Shown: positions 43,481 through 52,665 of the stretch, piece by piece
Numbering within the stretch: position 1 is the stretch's first letter
Layout of the letters: each line of letters opens with the position of its first letter
Translations under genes and position numbers: made by a program
Notes under the pieces: model-generated
The model's input: the letters and a program-made list of their open reading frames with translations, nothing else
Database searches by the model: none
What the model was told of the DNA's origin: nothing
From: Teichococcus wenyumeiae
GTDB lineage: Bacteria > Pseudomonadota > Alphaproteobacteria > Acetobacterales > Acetobacteraceae
DNA length: 64,000 bases
Reading direction: 5' to 3'
Assembly: GCF_003696345.1 (NCBI RefSeq)
Contig: NZ_RFLX01000014.1
Coordinates: 1-64,000 of the forward strand

Positions 43481-43809
43481 GCGTCGTCTACGAAATCCGC
43501 TTCACCGTGCGGCCCGAGGCACTGGGGCGCTTCACCACGCTGTTGAACGGCGTGCTGGATGCCATGCGGGCGGAAGCCGGCTTCCGCAACGCCGTGCTGC
43601 ACCGGGACCCGCAGGACCCCTGCCGCTTCATGCTCTACGAAACCTGGGCGGATCATCAGGAGGTGGTGGAGGTGGAGATCCACCGTCCCTACCGCGCCGA
43701 ATGGCACGCGGCGCTGCCGGAGATCCTGGCAGCGCCGCGCGAAGTCTCGGTCTGGCAGCCGCTGCGTGCCGATGGGCTCGGCGCGCAGCCCGCGCTCAGT
43801 CGAAGCTGA
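43477..43809 (+). CDS. Antibiotic biosynthesis monooxygenase (ABM) domain protein
   Basis: A 110-residue dimeric alpha-beta barrel protein with the ABM fold: VVYEIRFTVRPEALGRF, FRNAVLHRDPQDPCRFMLYE and WADHQEVVEVEIHRPY. Members include quinone monooxygenases and heme-degrading proteins; the substrate cannot be given. It is coupled to the XRE gene. Its end overlaps the amidase end on the other strand by 14 bases. Confidence 0.87.
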   Translation: MSVVYEIRFTVRPEALGRFTTLLNGVLDAMRAEAGFRNAVLHRDPQDPCRFMLYETWADHQEVVEVEIHRPYRAEWHAALPEILAAPREVSVWQPLRADGLGAQPALSRS

Positions 43810-45286
43810 GGAAGCCCGGCATGCCGGAGATCGGCGGGGCCGCGCGCAGCTTCGCGAGGTCCGGCACCGGGCGGGCCAGGGTGGCATCGCCTTCCACCGC
43901 CGCCTCAATGGCCGCCGCCACCGCCACCACCAGCGCATCGCCGCCACGCGGGCCGACGATCTGCAGGCCGAAGGGCATCCCCGCCTTGTCCACTCCCAGC
44001 GGCAGGCTGATGGCCGGGTGGCCCACCAGCGTTGCCGCATAGGCGGTGGCCAGCCAGTGGAAGTAGCTCTTGGTCGGAACGCCGTCGATTTCGGCCGGAT
44101 ACAGCTCGCTCCAGAGACGGGGCGAGATGGTCATGGCCGGCGAAATGATCACATCCACGCCGCTGTCGAAGAATTCCTGCCAGCGGCGGTACATCTGCGT
44201 CTGCAAGACGCTGGCGCGCGCCACATCAGCGGCGGAATAGCCCCAGCCTTCCTCGACATTGGCCCGGACGTTCGGGCCGACGCAGTTGGGGTCCTTCTTC
44301 ACCCGGTCGTTGAAGCCGGCCAGGAAGGACACGGCGCGCAGGATGGCGAAGGCCTCGTCGGCGCCCGAGCAATCCGGCGTCCGCTCCTCCGCCGAGGCAA
44401 AGAGCGGCGCGAGCGCGGCGGCGCGGGAGGCGAAGACCTCGCGGATATGCCGGTCGGTCGGCGCGAAGCCGAAATCCGGCGTGACGGCGACGCGGAGGCC
44501 GGAAAGGTCCACCGCCGCATCCCAGGTCATGCCGCGCCGGACATCGACATCCGGCAGGGTATAGGCCAGCGGGTCCACGCCCTCGTCCCCCGCCATCGCG
44601 GAAAGCATCAGCGCCAGGTCGGCGGTGTTGCGCGCCATGGGGCCGAGCACGGAAAGGCCGGACCAGCCCAGCGCGCGCCGGCTGTTGGGCACCAGCCCCG
44701 GGCTGGGGCGGAAGCCCACGATGCCGTTGAAGGCCGCCGGGTTGCGCAGGGAGCCGCCGGTATCGGAACCGCTGGCCAGCGGCACCATGCCCACCGCCAG
44801 CGCCACGCCCGAACCGCCGGAGGAACCGGCGGCCGAGCGCGTCGGGTCGAAGGGATTGCCCGTAGCGCCATAAACGGCGTTGCGGGTATTGGCCCCCGCG
44901 CCGAATTCCGGCGTGTTGGTCTTGCCCAGAATGATGCCGCCGGCATCCCGCAGGTCGGCCACATGGTGGTCGTCCTTGTCGGGCACGTTGTCCTTGAACA
45001 TCGGGCTGCCGAAGGTGGTGACCAGCCCCGCGGTGGAGTCCAGGTCCTTGATGCCCAGCGGCAGGCCGTGCAGCGCGCCCAGAAGGTCGCCGCGCATCAC
45101 GGCGGCCTCGGCCTCCTTCGCGCTGGCGCGGGCGGCTTCCTCGTCCATCGCCACCATGGCGTTGACGGCGTGGTTCACCTCCCCCACGCGCTTGATGCAG
45201 GATTCCAGCAGCTCGACCGGCGAAAGCTTCTTGGTGCCGATCATCTGCCGCGCCTGCACGGCGGAGAGGTCGCAGGGCTCAGTCAT
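43796..45286 (-). CDS. Amidase-signature family hydrolase
   Basis: A 496-residue amidase. The Ser-cisSer-Lys triad is complete: K80 in LGIKD, the cis-serine in GSSGGSG (about 155), and S179 in SDTGGSLRNPA. The family hydrolyses a wide range of amides, and some members are GatA. The lack of gatB/C nearby and the sequence make a broad-specificity amidase more likely. The ATG at 45286 is preferred over TTG 45295. The gamma-glutamyltransferase gene lies 42 bases upstream on the same strand. Confidence 0.9.
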   Translation of the reverse strand: MTEPCDLSAVQARQMIGTKKLSPVELLESCIKRVGEVNHAVNAMVAMDEEAARASAKEAEAAVMRGDLLGALHGLPLGIKDLDSTAGLVTTFGSPMFKDNVPDKDDHHVADLRDAGGIILGKTNTPEFGAGANTRNAVYGATGNPFDPTRSAAGSSGGSGVALAVGMVPLASGSDTGGSLRNPAAFNGIVGFRPSPGLVPNSRRALGWSGLSVLGPMARNTADLALMLSAMAGDEGVDPLAYTLPDVDVRRGMTWDAAVDLSGLRVAVTPDFGFAPTDRHIREVFASRAAALAPLFASAEERTPDCSGADEAFAILRAVSFLAGFNDRVKKDPNCVGPNVRANVEEGWGYSAADVARASVLQTQMYRRWQEFFDSGVDVIISPAMTISPRLWSELYPAEIDGVPTKSYFHWLATAYAATLVGHPAISLPLGVDKAGMPFGLQIVGPRGGDALVVAVAAAIEAAVEGDATLARPVPDLAKLRAAPPISGMPGFLSFD

Positions 45287-45328
45287 GCGGGGCAAGTCCT
45301 CAATGGTCTCGGGAAGTCGCGGCCGGGC

Positions 45329-46936
45329 TCAGTAGCCCAGCGCACAGCCGTCCTTGCGCGGGTCGGAACCACCCACCAGCACACCGCGCTCGCGGTCGAT
45401 CAGGATGGCCTGGCCACCGCCATGCGGCTTGTCCATCAGTTCCGGCACATGGCCCATGCGGCTGAGCTGGTCGATGACGGAAGCGGAGATGCCGCGTTCC
45501 ACCTGCAACTTGCCGGCATAGGGGAAGAGGCGCGGCAGATCGAGCGCCGCCTGCACATCTAACCCGTATTCGAAGTGGTTGGACAGGAACAGCGTCTGGC
45601 CCATCGGCTGGAAGTGGCCGCCCATGACACCATAGGGCATCAGCGGCTGGCCGTTCTTCATCACCATGCCGGGGATGATGGTGTGCATCGGGCGCTTGTT
45701 GGGTGCGATGCAGTTGGGGTGGCCTTCCTGCAGCCGGAAGCCGAAGCCGCGGTTGTGCAGCATCACGCCGCTCCGCTCGGCCAGGATGCCGGAGCCGAAG
45801 CTCTCGAAGAGCGAGTTGATGAAGGAGCAGACATTGCCCTCCTCATCCACCACGCAGAGATAGACGGTGTCGCGGTGCACCGGCAGCAGCTCGGCCAGCC
45901 CGGCCGGCGGCAGTTCCCGCATGGCGCGGGTGTCGTCGATGATGGCGCGCAGCTGGGCGGTGTATTCGTCCGAGACCAGCCTGGCCACCGGCACATCGGC
46001 CTGGGACGGGTCGGCCAGGAAGGCGTCGCGGTCGCGATAGGCCAGGCGGGCGACTTCCGTGTGCCGGTGCAGGCGGGTAGCGGACAGCGGGCCGCCGGAG
46101 GGCGTCTCCATCCCGCCCAGCACGCCGAGCATCGAAAGCACCAGCACGCCGGAACCGTTCGGCGGGCACTGGAAGATGTCCAGGCCCTTCCAGCGCGCCT
46201 GGATCGGCTCGACGAACTCGGCCGCGTCCAGGCCATTGGCGAAGTCTTCAAGCGTGTGGCTGCCGCCGGCCTCGCGCAGCGCCGCCACCATGTCGGCCGC
46301 GATCTCGCCCTCGTAGAAGGCGCGGGCGCCTTCATTGCCGATGGCGCGCAGCGTGCGGGCCAGGGCCGGCTGGCGGAACATGTCGCCGATCTGCAGCGGC
46401 TGGCCGTTCTTCAGGAAGTGGCGGGCCGTCGCCTCGCGCTTGCGCAGCTTGGGCGCCGCCGTTTCCCAGTCCGAGGCCACGCGCGGATGCACCGGGTGGC
46501 CTTCCTCCGCCAGCCGGATGGCGGGCGCCAGGATGCGGTCCATCGGTGTGCGGCCATAGGCGGCGTTCAGCTTCGCCCAGGCGGAGACAGCACCCGGCAC
46601 CGTGACGGAATGGGCCGAGGTCGCGTCCATGGCCGTGAGCCCGTCGGCCCGCAGCCGCTCCGGCGTGGCGCCGGCCGGCGCGCGGCCGGAGCCGTTCATG
46701 GCCACCACCTTGCCCTGGCCCGCCGGCACATAGAGGCAGAAGCAGTCGCCGCCGATGCCGGTCGATTGCGGCTCCACCACCGCCAGCACGGCGGCGGCGG
46801 CGATGGCGGCATCCAGCGCATTGCCGCCCGACCGCAGGATGTCGATCGCCGTCAGGGTCGCCGCAGGCATGGAGGTCGCGGCCATGCCGCGCGTGGCGAG
46901 GACGGGGCTGCGGCCAGGGGAGTGGAAATCGCGCAT
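45329..46936 (-). CDS. Gamma-glutamyltransferase family hydrolase, no signal peptide
   Basis: A 535-residue Ntn hydrolase of the GGT family. The likely nucleophile is T357 in RDTVYLCVVDEEGN, where the protein would split itself into two chains, and later PNKRPMHTII and GGHFQPMGQ match the small subunit. GGT breaks gamma-glutamyl bonds such as in glutathione. The start MRDFHSPGRSPVLATRG carries no signal peptide, so it should be cytoplasmic, as in the GGT-like branch of soil bacteria, rather than periplasmic like E. coli Ggt. It is probably in one transcript with the amidase. Confidence 0.88.
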   Translation of the reverse strand: MRDFHSPGRSPVLATRGMAATSMPAATLTAIDILRSGGNALDAAIAAAAVLAVVEPQSTGIGGDCFCLYVPAGQGKVVAMNGSGRAPAGATPERLRADGLTAMDATSAHSVTVPGAVSAWAKLNAAYGRTPMDRILAPAIRLAEEGHPVHPRVASDWETAAPKLRKREATARHFLKNGQPLQIGDMFRQPALARTLRAIGNEGARAFYEGEIAADMVAALREAGGSHTLEDFANGLDAAEFVEPIQARWKGLDIFQCPPNGSGVLVLSMLGVLGGMETPSGGPLSATRLHRHTEVARLAYRDRDAFLADPSQADVPVARLVSDEYTAQLRAIIDDTRAMRELPPAGLAELLPVHRDTVYLCVVDEEGNVCSFINSLFESFGSGILAERSGVMLHNRGFGFRLQEGHPNCIAPNKRPMHTIIPGMVMKNGQPLMPYGVMGGHFQPMGQTLFLSNHFEYGLDVQAALDLPRLFPYAGKLQVERGISASVIDQLSRMGHVPELMDKPHGGGQAILIDRERGVLVGGSDPRKDGCALGY

Positions 46937-47084
46937 CAGGATTCTCTCGGGGCAAAAAAGCGGTACCGGTCGGGTCGAACGCTGACACGGTAGAGCCGCC
47001 ACGTCCATCCACCCCGCTCCCCTCTTCGTCATCCCTTCGCCCATACCTCTTCCTCCCCGGGCGGGGACGCGCTATCCGGAACAG

Positions 47085-47426
47085 ATGAGCAGCACCGCGA
47101 CGATCCAGGATTTCGACCGCCTCGATATCCGCGTCGGCACCGTGGTCGATGCCCAGCCACTGGAAGGCGCGCGCAAGCCCGCCCTGGCGCTGGAGATCGA
47201 CCTGGGGCCGGAGATTGGCATCAGGCGCTCCTCTGCACAGATCACGGTGCATTACGCGCCGCTCAAGCTGATCGGCCGGCAGGTGCTCTGCGTCGTTAAC
47301 TTCCCACCCCGCCGGATCGCTGGCTTCGAGAGCGAGGTTCTCACCCTCGGCCTACCGGATTCAGATGGCGAGGTGGTCCTTATTCGCCCCGATATCGCCG
47401 TACCCAACGGCGGCAGGATGTTTTGA
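47085..47426 (+). CDS. csaA: CsaA-like tRNA-binding chaperone
   Basis: A 113-residue OB-fold protein of the CsaA/tRNA-binding family: [17 protein letters not shown], then [20 protein letters not shown] and the ending IAVPNGGRM. CsaA has chaperone-like activity in Bacillus and related proteins bind tRNA. It is divergent from gamma-glutamyltransferase and runs directly into gpt with a few bases between. Confidence 0.9.
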   Translation: MSSTATIQDFDRLDIRVGTVVDAQPLEGARKPALALEIDLGPEIGIRRSSAQITVHYAPLKLIGRQVLCVVNFPPRRIAGFESEVLTLGLPDSDGEVVLIRPDIAVPNGGRMF

Positions 47427-47428
47427 CC

Positions 47429-47911
47429 ATGGCGCCCCGCTACTACGTCGTTTCCTGGGACCAGCTTCATCGCGACAGCAAGGCGCTGGCCTGGCGCCTG
47501 ATGGAGAAGACCCCGCTGAAGGGCATCGTCGCCATCACGCGCGGCGGGCTGATCCCGGCCGCCATCGTGGCGCGCGAGCTGGATTGCCGGATGATCGAGA
47601 GCACCTCCATCATCACCTATGATGAGGAAGTGAAGGGCGAGCCGGTCGTGGCCAAGCCCCCCGCCGCCGCTGGCGACGGCGAGGGCTGGCTGGTGCTCGA
47701 CGACCTGGTGGACACCGGCACCACCCTGAAGGTGGTGCGCAAGCTGCTGCCCAAGGCGCATTACGCCACGGTCTATGCCAAGCCCGCAGGCAAGCCGCTG
47801 GTCGATACCTTCGTGACCGAGGTGAGCCAGGACACCTGGATCCTCTTCCCCTGGGATACCGAGCAGCAGTTCGTGCCGCCCATCGCCAAGGCCGCCGCCG
47901 CCGGCAAGTAA
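47429..47911 (+). CDS. gpt: Xanthine phosphoribosyltransferase
   Basis: A 160-residue type I phosphoribosyltransferase that salvages xanthine and guanine. It has [15 protein letters not shown] near residue 34 and the PRPP-binding loop [12 protein letters not shown] near 92. The length fits Gpt of proteobacteria (about 152). ATG 47429 is chosen; TTG 47423 overlapping the csaA stop is the alternative. An inverted repeat follows the stop. Confidence 0.92.
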   Translation: MAPRYYVVSWDQLHRDSKALAWRLMEKTPLKGIVAITRGGLIPAAIVARELDCRMIESTSIITYDEEVKGEPVVAKPPAAAGDGEGWLVLDDLVDTGTTLKVVRKLLPKAHYATVYAKPAGKPLVDTFVTEVSQDTWILFPWDTEQQFVPPIAKAAAAGK

Positions 47912-47925
47912 GGCGGCGCGCGGCC

Positions 47926-47950
47926 CGGCGGGGGCTCAGTACCCCCGCCG
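47926..47950. terminator. Hairpin between gpt and the convergent ghrA-like gene
   Basis: CGGCGGGGG (47926-47934) and CCCCCGCCG (47942-47950), perfect 9-bp stem, 7-base loop. It covers the stop codon of the hydroxyacid dehydrogenase gene on the minus strand and lies 14 bases after the gpt stop. No T-run. Confidence 0.45.
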
Positions 47951-48928
47951 CGTGTCGATCCGCTGTGGCATCGGCTGGCCGTCCCGCATGGCGCGCAGGT
48001 TGCGGAACAGCACGTCCAGGCTGTTGTCGTTGTAGGTCGTCGGGTCATCCGCCGACATATGCGGCGTGATCAGCAGGTTGGGCGCGGTCCAGAGCCGGTG
48101 CCCGGCCGGCAGCGGCTCCTGCGACGCCACGTCGGTGATGGCGCTGGCCAGATGGCCGGATTCCAGCGCGTCGCACAGCGCATCCTCGTCCCACACCGGC
48201 CCGCGGGCGATGTTGAAGACCCTGGCGCCACGCGGCAGCAGCGCGAAGCGGCGCGCATCCATCAGTCCGCGCGTTTCCGGCGTCAGCGGGCAGGCCAGCA
48301 CCAGGAACTCGGCTTCCGGCAGCACCTCGTCCAGCGCATCCTGGCCCACCACGCGGGCACAGGCCGGGTGCGGCGCCGGCCGGCCGCGCACACCGATGAC
48401 GGTCATGCCGAACTGCGCCGCGCGCTCCGCGATGGCGCCGCCCAGCGAGCCCAGCCCCACCACGCAGACCGTCCGCCCCGCCAGCACCGGGCCGAAGCGC
48501 GGCGCCCAGACCTGCTTCACCTGGTCCTGCGCGAAGGTCGGGATGTGGTTGGCCAGCATCAGCAGCGCCATCAGGCCGAATTCGCCGGCCTTGGCGGCAT
48601 GGGTGCCGCTGTTGTTCAGCAGCGCCACGTCCTCCGGCAGCCAGTCGAAGGGCATCAGGCGGTCCACGCCGGCGGAGGTGCAGAAGACCACCTTCAACTG
48701 CGGGGCGGCGGCGGGCAGCGTGCCGGGCTTGAAGTCGCGCGCCAGCAGCTTGGTCCAGGTGACCAGCACATCCGCCTGCGGCAGCGCGGCCTGACGGCCG
48801 GCCTCGTCATCGGCGAAGCTGGCCTCGGTGCCGGCGAAGTCGGGGTGGCGAGCCAGGGCGGCCTGCCACTGGGCCGGCGTGATGGCGAAGAGGGCGTCGC
48901 CCTCGGGATTCTGGATATGGATACGCAT
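47936..48928 (-). CDS. ghrA: Glyoxylate/hydroxypyruvate reductase A-like D-2-hydroxyacid dehydrogenase
   Basis: A 330-residue NAD(P) dehydrogenase of the GhrA/YcdW branch: VVGLGSLGGAIAERAAQFGM for cofactor binding, catalytic R in NIARGPVWDEDAL, E in ASQEPLPAG and H in LITPHMSADD. It reduces glyoxylate to glycolate and hydroxypyruvate to glycerate. The ATG 48928 precedes MRIHIQNPEGDALF. Single gene between gpt and pncB. Confidence 0.85.
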   Translation of the reverse strand: MRIHIQNPEGDALFAITPAQWQAALARHPDFAGTEASFADDEAGRQAALPQADVLVTWTKLLARDFKPGTLPAAAPQLKVVFCTSAGVDRLMPFDWLPEDVALLNNSGTHAAKAGEFGLMALLMLANHIPTFAQDQVKQVWAPRFGPVLAGRTVCVVGLGSLGGAIAERAAQFGMTVIGVRGRPAPHPACARVVGQDALDEVLPEAEFLVLACPLTPETRGLMDARRFALLPRGARVFNIARGPVWDEDALCDALESGHLASAITDVASQEPLPAGHRLWTAPNLLITPHMSADDPTTYNDNSLDVLFRNLRAMRDGQPMPQRIDTRRGY

Positions 48929-48986
48929 GGCCGGCAGCCTCCCGGCGGGGGCGGATGGCGTCAAGCCACCCACCCCCGCGCGGGGC

Positions 48987-50141
48987 TCAATTGCCGCGCT
49001 TGCGGGCGCCGTTCTTCCGCAGCAGGAACTCGCGCCCGATCTTCACCCGCGCCTGCCCGTCGTAATTGACGATATCGGCGGTGGCGTAGGTCTCGCTCCA
49101 GGTATTGGGAATGAAGCTGCCGGTGCCGACCACGTCGATCGGCGCCCGCGCCTCGCTCATCACCCGACACTTGGTCACCCCGAAGCCGGAGGACGCGACG
49201 ATGCCGACCTTGGGGAAGCCGGCCTCGTCCAGCGCTTCCCGCATCCGCCAGACGGCGGCGGCGGAAACGCCGGTGCCGACCAGATGGCGCAGTTCCGTCT
49301 CGGAGCGGTAGCGGCGGATGGCGCCGGGGGCGTGGCGCTCCAGCACCGCGTAGGATTCCGCCGGGTCCAGCCCTTCCAGGAAGCGGCCGCCATGGGTGTC
49401 CAGCCGCACCGACAGCCGCCCCGCCGCCGCGAGGTCCTTGAAGTGGCGAGCGACTTCCAGCCCGTCCGTGACCTCCCGCCCGAAGTAATCGACGAGGACG
49501 GTGAGGTTGTCCTCCGGATAGGTCTCGTGGAACATCTCGGCGGCGCGCAGCGTGCTGCCGGCGTAGCCGATCAAAGCATGCGGCATGGTGCCGAAGCCCC
49601 GCGCATTGCCGAACCAGTGGGAGGTGACATCGGTGGCATTGCCGATGAAGCCCTTCGCCCCTTCCCGCTTGGCGGCGGCGGAGCCGACAGCGGCGGCATA
49701 GCCCATCATCTCCTGCATCTCGGCGCCGGCGCAGTGCCGGGCTTCCATGGCCAGGAAGGCGGCGCCCGGCAGTTCCAGGCACATCTGATAGGCGTTATGC
49801 GCCGCGACGCAGGCCGGGCCGAGCTTCTGGAGGTAGAGCGTCTCCAGATCCGCGAGCTGCGTGAAGGCGCCGGTGATGTAGAGGATCGGGTCACCCGCCC
49901 CCACCCACTCGCCTTCCTTGTGCATCAGCTCGACATCGATCTGCGTGCCGCGTTCGGCGGCGATGGTCGAAAGCCACTCCATCACCAGCCGGGGCGCCGA
50001 GACAACCGGGCGGCGCAGAAACACCGCGTAGGTGACGCGGCAATCGCCGAAGCGCGCCACGATCTGCTTGGTCCGGTTGAAATAGACGTCCGTATGGCTG
50101 GCGATATCCGCTTCCACCGGCAGCGGCGGCATCGCTCCCAT
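48987..50141 (-). CDS. pncB: Nicotinate phosphoribosyltransferase
   Basis: A 384-residue enzyme that couples nicotinate and PRPP in NAD salvage. Landmarks are SHTDVYFNRTKQIVARFGD at the start, LVDYFGREVTDGLEV in the middle and VVGTGSFIPNTW near the end. It starts with ATG at 50141, sharing one base with the DAHP synthase stop (TGATG); a GTG at 50144 is also possible. The gene order DAHP synthase-pncB is unusual; see findings. Confidence 0.88.
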   Translation of the reverse strand: MGAMPPLPVEADIASHTDVYFNRTKQIVARFGDCRVTYAVFLRRPVVSAPRLVMEWLSTIAAERGTQIDVELMHKEGEWVGAGDPILYITGAFTQLADLETLYLQKLGPACVAAHNAYQMCLELPGAAFLAMEARHCAGAEMQEMMGYAAAVGSAAAKREGAKGFIGNATDVTSHWFGNARGFGTMPHALIGYAGSTLRAAEMFHETYPEDNLTVLVDYFGREVTDGLEVARHFKDLAAAGRLSVRLDTHGGRFLEGLDPAESYAVLERHAPGAIRRYRSETELRHLVGTGVSAAAVWRMREALDEAGFPKVGIVASSGFGVTKCRVMSEARAPIDVVGTGSFIPNTWSETYATADIVNYDGQARVKIGREFLLRKNGARKRGN

Positions 50142-51520
50142 CACTGGGCGGCGATCAAGGGGAACTGGCTACCCTCCGGACGGCGGGCCTTCAGCTCCTC
50201 CGCCACCAGGAAGGCCAGCTCCAGCGCCTGCTCGGCGTTCAGGCGCGGGTCGCACTGGGTGGCGTAGTTGGCGGCAAGGTCCGCTTCCTTCAGCCCATGC
50301 GCGCCACCGAGGCATTCGGTGACGTCGTTGCCCGTCATCTCGACATGCACGCCGCCGGGCCAGGTGCCGGCCTCGCCATGCGCGTCGAAGAAGCCGCGCA
50401 CCTCGGTCAGGATGCTGTCGAAGGAACGGGTCTTGTAGCTGCCGGCGGTATGCGTGTTGCCGTGCATGGGGTCGCAGATCCAGACCACCTCGCGCCCGGC
50501 ATCGCGCACCGCGCGCAGCAGCGGCGCCAGCTTCTCGGCCACCTTCTGGGCACCCATGCGGGTGATCAGCGTCAGGCGGCCGGGCTCGTTGGTCGGGTTC
50601 AGGATCTCCGTGAGCCGCACCAGCTCAGAGGCATCCGTGGTCGGGCCGACCTTCAGGCCCAGCGGGTTCTTCACGCCGCGCAGGAACTCAACATGCGCGC
50701 CGTCCGGCTGCCGCGTGCGATCGCCGATCCAGAGGAAGTGGGCGGAGCAGGCGTACCAGTCGCCGGTGGTGGAATCCACGCGGGTCAGCGCTTCCTCATA
50801 GGGCAGCAGCAGCGCCTCGTGGCTGGTGTAGAACTCGGTCTCGCGCACCTGCGGCGCCTCGCTCATGCCGCAGGCGGCCATGAAGCGCAGCGTCTCGTCG
50901 ATGCGGGCGGCCAGATCCTGGTAGCGCTCCGCCAGCGGGGAGCGGGCGACGAAGCCCAGGTTCCAGCGGTGCACCTGATGCAGGTCGGCATAGCCGCCGG
51001 TGGCGAAGGCGCGCAGCAGGTTCAGCGTGCCGGCCGACTGCATATAGGCGAATTCCATCCGCGACGGCTCGGGCAGCCGTGCCTCGGCGGAGAATTCGGG
51101 GCCGTTGATGATGTCGCCGCGATAGGAAGGCAGCGTCACGCCATCCAGCGTCTCGGTATCCGACGAACGCGGCTTGGCGAACTGCCCGGCCATGCGGCCC
51201 AGCTTCACCACCGGCAGCCCGCCGCCGAAGGTCAGCACCACCGCCATCTGCAGCAGCACCCGGAAGGTGTCGCGGATGGTATTGGCGTTGAAGTCCGAGA
51301 AGCTTTCGGCGCAGTCGCCGCCCTGCAGGATGAAGGCCTTGCCCTGCCCGGCCGCGGCCAGGGCCTTCTTCAGGCGCCGGGCCTCGCCGGCAAACACCAA
51401 AGGCGGAAAGCCGGCGAGCTTCGCCTCCATCGCCTTCAGCTTCACCGTGTCCGGATAATCTGGCACCTGCCGAATCGGCATTTCGCGCCAGCTCCCGGGC
51501 TGCCACCCGCGCACCGTCAT
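50141..51520 (-). CDS. 3-deoxy-7-phosphoheptulonate synthase, class II
   Basis: A 459-residue class II (plant-like) DAHP synthase, the first step of the shikimate pathway. Markers are [23 protein letters not shown] and [13 protein letters not shown], with the metal-binding region [10 protein letters not shown]. Class II enzymes can also serve phenazine-type pathways, but no such genes are here. It leads a two-gene unit with pncB and follows a 123-base gap after the DMT transporter. Confidence 0.92.
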   Translation of the reverse strand: MTVRGWQPGSWREMPIRQVPDYPDTVKLKAMEAKLAGFPPLVFAGEARRLKKALAAAGQGKAFILQGGDCAESFSDFNANTIRDTFRVLLQMAVVLTFGGGLPVVKLGRMAGQFAKPRSSDTETLDGVTLPSYRGDIINGPEFSAEARLPEPSRMEFAYMQSAGTLNLLRAFATGGYADLHQVHRWNLGFVARSPLAERYQDLAARIDETLRFMAACGMSEAPQVRETEFYTSHEALLLPYEEALTRVDSTTGDWYACSAHFLWIGDRTRQPDGAHVEFLRGVKNPLGLKVGPTTDASELVRLTEILNPTNEPGRLTLITRMGAQKVAEKLAPLLRAVRDAGREVVWICDPMHGNTHTAGSYKTRSFDSILTEVRGFFDAHGEAGTWPGGVHVEMTGNDVTECLGGAHGLKEADLAANYATQCDPRLNAEQALELAFLVAEELKARRPEGSQFPLIAAQ

Positions 51521-51643
51521 GACCTCAGGTTTCCTCGTTCAAACCATAGTGGCATGCACGATAGACCGATGGCGGGGCGCAGGGCTACCGCACTTGCGCA
51601 ATAATGGCGCGGAGCAGCCTTGCGGCCCGGCGCCGTCTGTGCC

Positions 51644-52597
51644 TCAGCCCGGCCGGCTGCGCGGAGCCAGGGCGCCGCTGGCGGCTACCACCCCGGCGAT
51701 GATCAGGGCGCAGCCCAGCAGCTCCGGCCAGCCTGGAACCTCACCCAGCAGCAGCACCGCCACCGCCACAACCGTGGCCGGCGTCAGGGCGGTGATGGCG
51801 GAGGTGCGGGCGGCGCCCAGGTGCCGCACTGCCGTGGTGAAGGTGATCAGCGCTACCACCCCGGCCATCACCCCTTGCACCAGCACCTGGCGGAGCAGCA
51901 CTGGCGTGGGCGTGGCCTGATAGGCGGCCCAGATCTCCCCGGCCGCGAAGGGCAGCAGCAGCACCACGGACCAGAGGCCGACGAAAGCCGCCGCCTCGGT
52001 GCCCGTCAGCCCGCTGCGGCGGAAGAAGACCGTGTAGACGGACCAGGACAACGCGGCGCAGAGGATCAGCAGATGCCCGCGCCAGCCGCCGCCCGCGAGG
52101 TCCAGCAGGCCGGAGCCGGTGATGGCCACCACGCCAGCCGTGATCAGCAGGATGCCGGCGGCGCGGATGCCGCCGATCCGCTCCCGGAACACCAGGCTGG
52201 AAAGAAGGGCGATGAACATCGGCAGGTTGCCGGTCAGCAGCGGCCCGGCCTCCGCCGCCGGGGCGAAGCGCAGCCCGTAGAGCACGCAGAACTGGTAGGG
52301 CAGCCCGGCGGCCAGCAGCCCCAGCAGCGCCAGCTTCGGCGCCCGGCGCGGAACCAGGCGGATGCGCCACCACCAGGGCGACAGCAGCAGCGCGGCTGTG
52401 CCAAAGCGCACCAGCGCCAGCAGCGCCGGGCTCAGCGGCCGGGCGCCGCCCATGGCGAAGCGGCTGCCGATGATCCAGGTGGTCCACATCGCCACCGTCA
52501 GCAGCGCCGCCACCAGCCCGGTCCGAAAGGATGGCGTGAAGGCGCGGCTGGCCGCGGCGGGCGCGGGCTCGGCGATGAAAGAGGTTCCAGGGGGCAA
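51644..52597 (-). CDS. DMT-superfamily transporter (EamA family)
   Basis: A 317-residue membrane protein with about ten helices and two EamA repeats: GLVAALLTVAMWTTWIIGSR in the first and LGALSWSVYTVFFRR-like ALSWSVYTVFFRRSG in the second. EamA proteins export amino acids and metabolites. The start is a TTG at 52597 after a short Pro/Ser-rich lead; it is the only start upstream of the first helix that I can support. Substrate unknown. Confidence 0.85.
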   Translation of the reverse strand: MPPGTSFIAEPAPAAASRAFTPSFRTGLVAALLTVAMWTTWIIGSRFAMGGARPLSPALLALVRFGTAALLLSPWWWRIRLVPRRAPKLALLGLLAAGLPYQFCVLYGLRFAPAAEAGPLLTGNLPMFIALLSSLVFRERIGGIRAAGILLITAGVVAITGSGLLDLAGGGWRGHLLILCAALSWSVYTVFFRRSGLTGTEAAAFVGLWSVVLLLPFAAGEIWAAYQATPTPVLLRQVLVQGVMAGVVALITFTTAVRHLGAARTSAITALTPATVVAVAVLLLGEVPGWPELLGCALIIAGVVAASGALAPRSRPG

Positions 52598-52665
52598 TGG
52601 GACAGCCTTACTGCCGTTTCTTCCGCTTCCCTAGCCTAGCGCCGGGGCGGCTGGAACCCCTGCCC

